From B18-G4 sp032250805 (lineage in GTDB: Bacteria; Bacteroidota; Bacteroidia; Bacteroidales; B18-G4): DNA of 37,214 nucleotides. Positions 23,072 to 31,506 of this stretch are shown here, in pieces. The stretch is taken from contig JAVVEM010000033.1 of the NCBI GenBank assembly GCA_032250805.1, positions 1 through 37,214 of the forward strand, written 5' to 3'. The notes under the pieces were generated by a model. It was not told where the DNA came from, searched no databases, and saw only the letters and a list, made by a program, of their open reading frames with translations. The stretch's first letter is position 1. Each line of letters starts with the position of its first letter. The position numbers and the translations under genes are program-made.

Positions 23072-25423
23072 TTACTGAACAAGCACTTTCTGTACTTTTA
23101 TCGCCTGGCCGTTGTTGATCCGCAGGTAATAGATCCCTTTAGGGTTATCGCCTATGTTAATGGTACCTGTGTGTGTGCCGGCAAACTGACCAAGCAGCTG
23201 TGTAAACACAATCTGTCCCTGAACATTTAATACTTCCAGGCGAACCCTTGAGGTGCTCTCGGCATTTACTTCATAGGTAAACACTCCATTGTTCGGGTTT
23301 GGCCTGATGCCAAGGCTTAAAGTACTGAATTCCGGTTCATCCAGGCCCGTGCACTCATCGATGGTAACACTGATCTCATCCGAATCTTCGCCAACGCAAC
23401 CTTCAGTTCCGATGGCAAGCATTGTAAGGACAACATTTCCGGTAGCGATATCGACCGTGCCAGGTGAATAAATCGGGTCGAGAACGGTTGTATCGCTGAA
23501 AGAACCATCGCCGGATGTACGCCATACAATATCATTATAACCTGATGCGGTACCCGATAATTGCAAAACTTCATCTGTACAGATCAGGGTGTCTGATCCT
23601 GCATCAGCCAGAGGGCCTTCGGAAAGATAAACCACTACACTATCAGTTGCCTCCCATCCCGATTCAAATCCATAAGCAGTGAGGGCCAGCGTAACCTGTC
23701 CGTTTGAAATGTCACCATTCCCACGGAGGTAAAAAGTATTTAAATTGCCAGGACTCTGAAAAAAGCCATCGCCCGTGGTGGTCCAGAGTACAGATTGCGT
23801 ACTGGTAACCGTACCATTGGCGGGATACAGTTCATTAACACATATTGTTGTATCTGCTCCGGCATAAGCGGTTGGCTGTGTGAGCGGCCCAAGGTTAAAT
23901 GAAGTGATGTACGTACCCCAGTTTGATGCTTTGCGGTATTCAGTAGTAAACCAAAAAGTTGTATCATCTGCGGGATCGACTGACATAGCACTGTAATCGC
24001 CCCATCGTTCAATATTGGTCTGGGAGCCTAATCCTTCTTTTACCATAACTTCACCCACAGTCATTTGCCCCAGGGGATCATCGACCCTTCTACCGGTATA
24101 AGCAATTGAAGGGAATGTTGTTGTACTTGAGAGTGAATAGCCCAGCGCAATATCACCATTTGCATTCATGGCAATACTACCCATCCAGCGTTCTTTAATA
24201 TCCGGTGCAAAAGTACCTTGTTGATATATGGACCAGTCGCCGGTAGTTTTTCTCAGCTCATACCAGCGGGGAGCCGCTTTTCCGGCACTGCTCACCGTAT
24301 GATTTACCACCATGCTTTCGTGTGTTCCAAAGTTCCTGTATTGCAGACGATACATCAGCATCACGGCAAGGTCGTCGAGCATTGTGGAAGTATTGGGTTG
24401 AGGGATGCCACCAACATTTGTACTGTATGCCGCGGGGGTAAGCACTGTTGCCAGGCTGAATGAACTATTGGAAGTATTGTTCCAATCCACATCAAATTCA
24501 TAGATCTCCATTTTGTGATCGGTGAATGTTCGCATATGGATAAAATAACAGGGCGCTCCTGCCGGAGGGGGTGTTCCGTCGAAATCGGCCGGAAGCATGG
24601 CAAAAGTGCTGCCCGACTGGTCGAAATAAACCATTTTCGCTGTTGGGTCGCCAACCAGCATTTTGTCTCTTTCAAAAGCGCCAACACCAACCCGCGTATA
24701 CCCACCAAACATATTCCAGGTGGCGTAGTAGCCATCATTCCATACAGAAAATTTCGGGTAATCATTAAAAGCCACCATTGCATATGCATAGCGGTACCAT
24801 GCACCCAGGGGATCGCCGGTTTCCGATACGGCGATTAACTGATAATTAATGCCATTATTGGTGTTCACGGCAAATTGTGTTGCCAGCCAGCGGTCGGCCT
24901 GCTCATCGTAAAGAACGATCGGGTCGCCATCATTGGTTCCGGTCCACGGGCCAACAAATCCCTGCCATATGGTACTGTTATTTACCGGTCCGTAGAGTTT
25001 ATTGCCCTGTTTATCCCAGATGGCAAACGACAGGTTTATCATCTGAAAATAATGGTTCGGGCCAACATCACCATCCGTATCGGGGGGATAAACAAAATTT
25101 ACATTGCCAATACCTTCAATACCAATTTCGGGGCCCCGTGTGCCGGTGTTGGAGTAAATGACCTGCTTTGCCCCGTCAGCCGCATTGGCCGGGTTGTTAT
25201 TGCTCCGTTCAACAAATTCTTTTTTAACGGATTTATTTTCAACAACACCCTCTTTCCATGAGCGGTCTTTTTCGGCAGTAAGAATAGCTGGCATATCGGT
25301 CAATGCCGGCGACTTATCAAAATAAGTGGCTTCAATTACAAGGCTGGGTTCAGCATTTTGCTGGCTGAAGCCAGCCATAAAAAAGAGGCCGGCCAGCAGG
25401 AACATAAAAATTCGCTTTTGCAT
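23072..25423 (-). CDS. T9SS type A-sorted secreted protein, propeller-like (paralog 2)
   Basis: A 783-residue protein with the same architecture as the next gene downstream: signal peptide (about 1-20), a domain with YPPDTDGDVGPNHYFQMINL and GPWTGTNDGDPIVLYDEQAD, two Ig-like units with AGADTTICVNELYP and AGSDTLICTDEVLQ openings, and a sorting domain starting LGIRPNPNNGVF and ending in a basic residue-rich KVQKVLVQ. Similarity to the neighbour runs along the whole length, with small insertions and deletions, so they arose by tandem duplication and then diverged clearly. Function is unknown. It follows rseC by 114 bp on the same strand. Confidence 0.87.
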   Translation of the reverse strand: MQKRIFMFLLAGLFFMAGFSQQNAEPSLVIEATYFDKSPALTDMPAILTAEKDRSWKEGVVENKSVKKEFVERSNNNPANAADGAKQVIYSNTGTRGPEIGIEGIGNVNFVYPPDTDGDVGPNHYFQMINLSFAIWDKQGNKLYGPVNNSTIWQGFVGPWTGTNDGDPIVLYDEQADRWLATQFAVNTNNGINYQLIAVSETGDPLGAWYRYAYAMVAFNDYPKFSVWNDGYYATWNMFGGYTRVGVGAFERDKMLVGDPTAKMVYFDQSGSTFAMLPADFDGTPPPAGAPCYFIHMRTFTDHKMEIYEFDVDWNNTSNSSFSLATVLTPAAYSTNVGGIPQPNTSTMLDDLAVMLMYRLQYRNFGTHESMVVNHTVSSAGKAAPRWYELRKTTGDWSIYQQGTFAPDIKERWMGSIAMNANGDIALGYSLSSTTTFPSIAYTGRRVDDPLGQMTVGEVMVKEGLGSQTNIERWGDYSAMSVDPADDTTFWFTTEYRKASNWGTYITSFNLGPLTQPTAYAGADTTICVNELYPANGTVTSTQSVLWTTTGDGFFQSPGNLNTFYLRGNGDISNGQVTLALTAYGFESGWEATDSVVVYLSEGPLADAGSDTLICTDEVLQLSGTASGYNDIVWRTSGDGSFSDTTVLDPIYSPGTVDIATGNVVLTMLAIGTEGCVGEDSDEISVTIDECTGLDEPEFSTLSLGIRPNPNNGVFTYEVNAESTSRVRLEVLNVQGQIVFTQLLGQFAGTHTGTINIGDNPKGIYYLRINNGQAIKVQKVLVQ

Positions 25424-25537
25424 AGTTTTGTCGTTAGTTATTTAATACATATTTATTTTTTGTCGGAGTGCAAGGCTAAACCTTACATAACAGAAGAGAG
25501 AAAAACATTAAAATCAATACAGCTTTTTGATCTTTCC

Positions 25538-25954
25538 CTATTCAATCCTGAAGCTAAAAGTACTTTTTAGCCTGGTCCTATAGATATACAGCAGCCAGTA
25601 ATACGGGATCAGCACGATGATGGCAAGCAATCCGGCAAGACCTTCATTGCCTGAAACAGTAAGTACCCCCAGCAACACCCCTAATAACAGAAAGAAAGGC
25701 ACAATATACCCAAGCAGCACTGCGTAGGTACCCTGAGCTTTTTTCATGCTCACGGTAACCGTTTTGCCGGGTACGTATTCCTTTTGTGGTTCTTTTTTAA
25801 TCTCAACGATCTTTTCTTCCACTTCAGCGATATTACACATGCTTTTGGCATGACAGGACGAACAGGCCGACATGGCAAGTACTTTTACAAATACTGTGTC
25901 ATTCGAAACTTTTTCGATCACTCCGGGATGTGTAATACTCTCTGCAGCGCTCAT
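25538..25954 (-). CDS. RseC/MucC family (SoxR-reducing-type) membrane protein
   Basis: A 138-residue protein with a soluble N-terminal domain carrying MSACSSCHAKSMC near 28-40 (Cys31, Cys34, Cys40), which could bind an iron-sulfur cluster, followed by two membrane helices at about 77-98 and 107-123. In enterobacteria RseC works with the Rsx (Rnf) complex to reduce SoxR. In Bacteroidota the gene normally lies directly before rnfB as part of that operon; here two T9SS genes separate them, on the same strand. Confidence 0.85.
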   Translation of the reverse strand: MSAAESITHPGVIEKVSNDTVFVKVLAMSACSSCHAKSMCNIAEVEEKIVEIKKEPQKEYVPGKTVTVSMKKAQGTYAVLLGYIVPFFLLLGVLLGVLTVSGNEGLAGLLAIIVLIPYYWLLYIYRTRLKSTFSFRIE

Positions 25955-26010
25955 ATCTGGTGGCGCAAATATATCAATTTATATTATTAACAAGTAAAAT
26001 GCATAAATGT

Positions 26011-26700
26011 TTATGGTGTACTCAGGCTGACTGGCAATATCTTCCCATTATAGTACTTATGCCCATGAAGCGAAAAATCAGCAATGTAGGCAGCCATATC
26101 CGACGCAGAAACCGGAGCTTTATATCCCGGAAATGCTTCGGCCAGCATCTCAGTTTGTGCAGCACCGAGTGCGAGACAATTTACCGATATCCCATGATCT
26201 TTCAGTTCTTCAGCCATACATTCACTCAAAATGGCAAGGGCACCTTTGCTGGCACTGTAAAGCGAAAGGCCCGGAAACTTGGCACTCCCCTGGTAGCCGC
26301 CCATGCTCCCGATATTTACGATATGCGAATTCGGATCAAATAGTGGCAGGAGCGTTTTGACAAGTAAAAATGCCGATCGCACATTCACATTCATTAAATG
26401 CCCGAAATCCTCTGCAGTGAGATGGCCAAATTTTTTATTGATAAGGGCGCCCGCATTATTGATCAGGATATGTATCTCGGGCAGCACGCCACGAACCATT
26501 TTCGAAAGAAGCTGATAATCTCCCCTCTCGAGGTCGAATGCGAGCGGGATCAATCGACCGTCGCTGTAGCGTGCACAGATCTCATTCAGTTTTTCTTCAT
26601 TTCTTGAGATCAGCATGATCTTATGCCCGCCCCGGGCGGCCAGATCCATGGCAAGATATTTTCCGATGCCCCTGCTGGCACCTGTAATAATGATATTCAT
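26011..26700 (-). CDS. Short-chain dehydrogenase/reductase
   Basis: A 229-residue NAD(P)-dependent oxidoreductase with the classical SDR motifs: cofactor loop TGASRGIG at 7-14, NNAG near 81-84, a catalytic Ser in the NIGSMGG segment, and YSASK with the catalytic Tyr and Lys. The ISRNEEK after strand 2 contains an Arg that favours NADP(H). The C-terminus ends soon after the HGHKYYNGKILPVSLS segment. Substrate cannot be predicted. It is divergent from the DUF4783 gene and transcribed alone, 57 bp upstream of rseC. Confidence 0.9.
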   Translation of the reverse strand: MNIIITGASRGIGKYLAMDLAARGGHKIMLISRNEEKLNEICARYSDGRLIPLAFDLERGDYQLLSKMVRGVLPEIHILINNAGALINKKFGHLTAEDFGHLMNVNVRSAFLLVKTLLPLFDPNSHIVNIGSMGGYQGSAKFPGLSLYSASKGALAILSECMAEELKDHGISVNCLALGAAQTEMLAEAFPGYKAPVSASDMAAYIADFSLHGHKYYNGKILPVSLSTP

Positions 26701-26880
26701 ATGACTGTTGTTTATCCGGCTAAATTAATGAAATTAATATTTATAGCACAATGATCACCTGGCCGATGGCCTTGCCCCGGGAATATCGAACATGTTTTGT
26801 AGGATTTATTCAGGAATATCTTAACTTTGAAATTGCTTTGGCTTACTATTTGTTGTGTTCATTAAATAAAACCTATTACC

Positions 26881-27267
26881 ATGAGGCTAATTATATACAC
26901 TTGTATTTTTATCCTCGGTATTTCTGCGGGCGCAACAGCCCAGGAAACTACCGACGAGATAAATAAGGCGATCAGGGGAGGCGACGCCACCACGCTCAGC
27001 GATCATTTCAATTCAAGCCTCGATATCAGCATCCCGGGAACAGACCAAACCATGAGCCGGGCACATGCTACACAGGTAATAAAAAAATTCTTTAGCGAAA
27101 ACCCGCCTAAAAGTTATAAAGTCAACCACATTGGCTCCTCCCGCGAAGCAACCAAGTATATTATTGGCACATACACTTCTGGCATCAGATCATATAAGAC
27201 ATATGCTTTGTTAAAAATCAATGATGGCAAATACCGCATCGTTCAGCTGCAGTTTGAGCTGGAATAG
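26881..27267 (+). CDS. DUF4783 family periplasmic protein
   Basis: A 128-residue protein with a signal peptide (about 1-20, ending ATAQ) and a compact NTF2-like domain. AIRGGDATTLSDHFNSSLDI, the KKFFSENPPKSYKV stretch and YALLKINDGKYRIVQLQFE match my memory of DUF4783, a Bacteroidota family. Its role is unknown. It lies 14 bp before nadC, a neighbourhood often seen for this family. Confidence 0.83.
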   Translation: MRLIIYTCIFILGISAGATAQETTDEINKAIRGGDATTLSDHFNSSLDISIPGTDQTMSRAHATQVIKKFFSENPPKSYKVNHIGSSREATKYIIGTYTSGIRSYKTYALLKINDGKYRIVQLQFELE

Positions 27268-27281
27268 AAAACCCATGTTAC

Positions 27282-28115
27282 ATGAATGTTGAAGAATTTA
27301 TCAGGCTCGCCCTTGAAGAAGATCTTGGTGACGGCGATCACACCTCACTTTCGACCATCCCGGGCGATCACAGGGGGGCTGCTTATTTACTTGTAAAGCA
27401 AGAAGGCATACTTGCCGGAGTTAGTATTGCAGAAAAAGTGTTCAGGCATGTTGATCCTGATACGCAAATGGATATTCTAATTGGAGACGGTACAAAAATA
27501 AAACCCGGCGACATTGTATTTCAAGTCAGGGGCCGATCGGTATCCCTGCTTTCGGCCGAACGCCTTGCCCTGAATTTCATGCAACGCATGAGCGGCATTG
27601 CCACCTATGCCCATTCCCTCGTCACATTACTCAACGGACTGAATACCAAACTTCTTGACACACGCAAGACCACACCCAATTTCAGGTATTTTGAAAAAGA
27701 AGCCGTCCGTATCGGTGGCGGTGTTAACCACAGGATGGGATTGTATGATATGATCATGATCAAAGACAATCATGTTGATTTCGCAGGCGGGATCGAAGCA
27801 GCCATAAATTCCACCCATGAATACCTTAACAAACACCAAAAGCAACTGGCCATTGAAATTGAAGTAAGGACTTTGGATGAACTACAGCAAGTGCTTAACA
27901 CAGGTGGAATCAGCCGTATTATGTTCGACAACTTCAGCATTGCCGACATGAAAAAGGCAGTTGAAATGGTTGGAGGAAAATACGAAACCGAAGCATCGGG
28001 AGGGATTACCGAAAAAACATTGCGGCAGGTTGCCGAAACCGGAGTGGATTTTATCTCTGTCGGGGCCCTCACCCATCAGGTAAAAAGTCTCGATCTCAGC
28101 CTTAAAGCCCGCTAA
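27282..28115 (+). CDS. nadC: Nicotinate-nucleotide pyrophosphorylase (carboxylating)
   Basis: Converts quinolinate and PRPP to nicotinate mononucleotide in de novo NAD synthesis. The 277-residue length is normal. EEDLGDGDHTS near 13-23, the RLALNFMQRMSGIAT segment near 92-106, LLDTRKTTPNFR near 124-135 and GGGVNHRMGLYDMIMIKDNH near 146-165 contain the Arg, His and Lys residues that bind substrate. ASGGITEKT near the end is the phosphate-binding loop. It overlaps no neighbour, with 14 bp before and 4 bp after. Confidence 0.96.
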   Translation: MNVEEFIRLALEEDLGDGDHTSLSTIPGDHRGAAYLLVKQEGILAGVSIAEKVFRHVDPDTQMDILIGDGTKIKPGDIVFQVRGRSVSLLSAERLALNFMQRMSGIATYAHSLVTLLNGLNTKLLDTRKTTPNFRYFEKEAVRIGGGVNHRMGLYDMIMIKDNHVDFAGGIEAAINSTHEYLNKHQKQLAIEIEVRTLDELQQVLNTGGISRIMFDNFSIADMKKAVEMVGGKYETEASGGITEKTLRQVAETGVDFISVGALTHQVKSLDLSLKAR

Positions 28116-28119
28116 CAAG

Positions 28120-29070
28120 ATGATGTCAGCCAAAAGTTACATTGAAAGACAGATCAATAAGGTCGCGGACTCTGTAATATTTAAAAAGTTCCTCAATTGG
28201 CTTAAGCGTTTTACCCTGCCGGGATTCAGGGGGATGCCCATCTATGATGTGGTCAGCTTCTTTTTTCGCGGCATCCGGAAGAGTTCGCTCATTTCGCGGG
28301 CAAATTCGCTTTCCTTTACATTTACCCTGGCATTGTTCCCTGCCATACTCTTCCTTTTTACCCTTATCCCATACATCCCTGTGGATGGATTGCAGGAATC
28401 GATCATGAGCGCACTGGCAAATATACTGCCCGAACAGGTATTTATTTTTTTGGAGGACACCATCACGGAGATCATCAGCAAGCACTCCGGCGGATGGCTT
28501 TCTATCGGATTTTTTGTAGCATTTTATTTTTCAAATAGTGGCGTGATCGGCATTATGAAAGCATTTAACCGCTCGGCTCATGACATTGAAACACGTTCCT
28601 GGTTTAAAATGCAGCTGGTATCATTAGGGCTGCAGCTCATTCTGGTCTGCATTCTCATTATTGCGGCTGCCCTGCTTATCCTTACGCCATGGCTGCTCAA
28701 CTATGCTTCATCGCACAGCATTATCACCAACAGCTTTACCCTCATATTGATCCAGGCAGCCAAGTGGATCATTCTGGCATTACTGATCTTTTTGATCCTC
28801 TCCTTTTTATATTACTTTGCCCCGGCGCGGAAACGTGTGTTCAGGTTCATCTCGCCCGGATCGATGATGGCCACTTTTCTGGCCCTGATATTCATCGTTT
28901 TATTTAATATTTACATTGATAATTTCGCCCAGTACAACAAGCTTTACGGTTCTATCGGCACAATCATCATCCTTATGCTGTATATCAACATTAACGCCAT
29001 AGCCCTGCTGATCGGCTTTGAGTTGAATGCGAGCATTTATGATGCGAGGAAGGAAAGACAAAATAATTAA
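28120..29070 (+). CDS. YihY/BrkB family membrane protein
   Basis: A 316-residue inner-membrane protein with about six helices, the first beginning near residue 67 (SFTFTLALFPAILFLFTLIPYIP) after a basic cytoplasmic N-terminus. KSSLISRANSLSFTFTLALF is the usual family opening and NKLYGSIGTIIILMLYININ near 269-288 is the most conserved segment. Members were once called ribonuclease BN, which is wrong for this family; transport or envelope roles are suspected but unproven. It begins 4 bp after nadC; two adjacent ATGs are possible starts. Confidence 0.9.
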   Translation: MMSAKSYIERQINKVADSVIFKKFLNWLKRFTLPGFRGMPIYDVVSFFFRGIRKSSLISRANSLSFTFTLALFPAILFLFTLIPYIPVDGLQESIMSALANILPEQVFIFLEDTITEIISKHSGGWLSIGFFVAFYFSNSGVIGIMKAFNRSAHDIETRSWFKMQLVSLGLQLILVCILIIAAALLILTPWLLNYASSHSIITNSFTLILIQAAKWIILALLIFLILSFLYYFAPARKRVFRFISPGSMMATFLALIFIVLFNIYIDNFAQYNKLYGSIGTIIILMLYININAIALLIGFELNASIYDARKERQNN

Positions 29071-29126
29071 GCAACAAAAAGTTCCATATAAATTAGCCTT
29101 ATTTGTTAAGCAGAAAATAAATATCG

Positions 29127-31403
29127 ATGTTTAGCACGTCCCCCGGCAAATATTTACAGTATACCCTAATCATCCTCATATCCTTTTTTTTGATTGTGGG
29201 CACAGCAAAAAGTGTATTTGCCCAGGATGAATATCACCTGGTAATTGGCGGTGAATATGATGATAATTGCAGAAGTGCCCTGCCAACGCCTGACAATGGC
29301 CTTATGATCATGGGCAGCACATCCTCATACGGAAGTGGAGATCAGGATATCCTGATCAGCCGCATCGATTCGCTTGGCTATATCATATGGAATAAAATCA
29401 TTGGAACAGTCGACCGCGATCTCGGGTATTTTTTGAAACCCGATCATAATGGAGGATACATTGCCATTTGCTGGGTTAATGTCACTCCACCGTCATACGA
29501 CGATTGGTACATTATTAAATTTGACCTGGATGGCAACATTACACAGGAAAAATTTTTTGGAGGCGGTTCTGATGATGAAGTGCATAGTTTTTGTCTGACC
29601 GATGATGGAGGTTATGTTTTCGCGGGGAATACGCGCTCTTTTGGAATAATTGAATCCGATATGTTCATTGTAAAAACCGATTCAGCTCTGACCGTGGAAT
29701 GGAGCAAAGCCTTTGATGCCGGCGCCAGAGAACACAGCAGGGGAGTGAAACAAACTGCAAGTGGTAATTATATCATCCTGGTAAATACATATGAGCCAAC
29801 ACAAAATCTATATCTTTTATTTCTAACACCTGCAGGAGATCTGATATGGTCCAGACAATTTGGCGTAAGCGGACTGGACTATGGATGGTCTGTCGTTATT
29901 GCTGAGGATGGCAACTTTATTGTATGCGGATATACCGAAAACTTCGGGGCACAGGCAAGCGATATCCTCGTTTTTAAAATTAGCCCGTCGGGAAATGTGA
30001 TATGGGCGAAAATATATGGCGGAACAGGCAATGAAATTGCATATGACATTGAAAGCACCGTACCGGGCAGATACATGATCTCGGCCACAACAACTTCCTT
30101 TGGCAACGGCATGGAGGATTTTTTAATGATGCAGATCAACGAAGATGGTGACCTGATAAATGCCCACACTTACGGTGGAACCGGAGAAGAATTCCAACCC
30201 TTTATGGATAAGGCTCAAAACAATGGTCTGTCAGTCAGTGGTGCTACCAACAGCTATGGTGAAGGAGGTTTTGATATATATATTATCAAAACCGACAGCG
30301 ACGGAGCTTCGTGTTGCGGGCAAGAGTTAACAGAACTGAATGTAACCGGCATTAACCTTGTGAGCAGCGATCTCAACCTTGTTGAGCATGATGAAGTTGG
30401 TTATCCCACACATACCATGACATATCAAAACACAGTGCCTGGGCACAGGCTGTTGTGTTATGATAATATTCACCTGCAGGGTGACCGGCAGCTCTGTACA
30501 ATCAGCGACACGGGGCATTACAGCATCAGGCCGATGCCAAATATTGATCTTGAATGGGTATTGCCCCAGGAGGCATCAATATTGGCTTACCAGGGTGATT
30601 CTGCCATCCAGGTCAGGTTTGAAGATTCGCCAGGATATGTATCATATCAGATTATTGAGGGTTGCAACAACCCTGGCCCCGACACCCTGTGGATAGACAT
30701 TCATGAAGCCGATTCACCTAACCTGGGCCCCGACACCCTGCTGTGCAACGGGGATCCCTTTCAACTGGATGCGGGTGAAGGCTATTCAGGATATCTCTGG
30801 CAGGATGATTCCACAGAACAATTTTTCAGTGTCATAAATACCGGTTCATATTTTGTTGAGGTAACTGACAGCTTAGGCTGCAGTGCTTCCGACACTATTA
30901 GCATCAACCTCGTGGATATACCCAATATTTTCCTGGGTAATGACACCAATATAAGAGGAAACTTTTCCTTAATTCTCGATGCAGGCAGCGGTTTCGACTC
31001 ATATTACTGGCAGGACGGATCTGGTGGGCAAACATTTACGGCTAACGCTCCCGGCCTGTATTGGGTAGAATCCGGGAAAGAGGGCTGCTTTGCAAGCGAT
31101 TCTTTAATGATCAGCAATGATTTCCCCTCCAAAATCTGGTTCCCAAATTGTTTCACGCCCAACCTCGATGGTTTTAATGATGTTTTTAAACCGGTTTATG
31201 AAAATATTACAGTATACAGTTTGATCATTTTCAACCGTTGGGGACAGATCCTTTACGAATCAATGGATATTGATGAAGGCTGGGACGGCAACTTCAACGG
31301 CAGGAAGTGCCCGGCAGGAGTATATTTCTTTACTGCTGATTATGCAGGCGGCAGCACAGGCAATACAAGCAACGTTTTGGGCAGCGTAACGCTGCTCAGA
31401 TAA
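29127..31403 (+). CDS. Secreted seven-repeat protein with T9SS type B / gliding C-terminus
   Basis: A 758-residue protein with a signal peptide (about 1-33, ending FAQ). Residues about 38-395 form seven consecutive repeats of roughly 52 residues with the consensus GGxxxDxxxxxxxTxDGGYxxxGxTxSFG, then DxxxxKxDxxGxxxWxK; the number fits a closed seven-bladed propeller. Two Ig-like units follow (LGPDTLLCNGD and LGNDTNIRGN openings, each with YxWQDxS). The last ~90 residues, starting IWFPNCFTPNLDGFND and containing IFNRWGQILYES and GWDGNFNGRKCPAGVYF, are the type B sorting/gliding-motility-associated domain. Function unknown; likely a surface adhesin or scaffold. Confidence 0.87.
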   Translation: MFSTSPGKYLQYTLIILISFFLIVGTAKSVFAQDEYHLVIGGEYDDNCRSALPTPDNGLMIMGSTSSYGSGDQDILISRIDSLGYIIWNKIIGTVDRDLGYFLKPDHNGGYIAICWVNVTPPSYDDWYIIKFDLDGNITQEKFFGGGSDDEVHSFCLTDDGGYVFAGNTRSFGIIESDMFIVKTDSALTVEWSKAFDAGAREHSRGVKQTASGNYIILVNTYEPTQNLYLLFLTPAGDLIWSRQFGVSGLDYGWSVVIAEDGNFIVCGYTENFGAQASDILVFKISPSGNVIWAKIYGGTGNEIAYDIESTVPGRYMISATTTSFGNGMEDFLMMQINEDGDLINAHTYGGTGEEFQPFMDKAQNNGLSVSGATNSYGEGGFDIYIIKTDSDGASCCGQELTELNVTGINLVSSDLNLVEHDEVGYPTHTMTYQNTVPGHRLLCYDNIHLQGDRQLCTISDTGHYSIRPMPNIDLEWVLPQEASILAYQGDSAIQVRFEDSPGYVSYQIIEGCNNPGPDTLWIDIHEADSPNLGPDTLLCNGDPFQLDAGEGYSGYLWQDDSTEQFFSVINTGSYFVEVTDSLGCSASDTISINLVDIPNIFLGNDTNIRGNFSLILDAGSGFDSYYWQDGSGGQTFTANAPGLYWVESGKEGCFASDSLMISNDFPSKIWFPNCFTPNLDGFNDVFKPVYENITVYSLIIFNRWGQILYESMDIDEGWDGNFNGRKCPAGVYFFTADYAGGSTGNTSNVLGSVTLLR

Positions 31404-31481
31404 AAAAAGGAATAGAAGAAGACTGACCGGACAGCCTACTCAGGGTATGAACTTAATTAAGCCATTTATAAATACTTTCCC

Positions 31482-31489
31482 TATTTTTG
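31482..31489 (+). promoter_or_regulatory. -7 box upstream of the flippase gene
   Basis: TATTTTTG matches TAnnTTTG and lies 17 bases before the ATG at 31507. No clear -33 TTTG is present. It would drive the flippase and the overlapping 611-residue gene. Confidence 0.5.
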
Positions 31490-31506
31490 TTTTATAATCA
31501 CATTGC

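Noticed and set aside
31375..31400. Perfect hairpin GCAGCG-TAA-CGCTGC near the end of the 758-residue gene, considered as a terminator
   Set aside because: It is inside the coding sequence and is followed by A residues, not T residues, on the plus strand; on the minus strand there is no gene for it to end.
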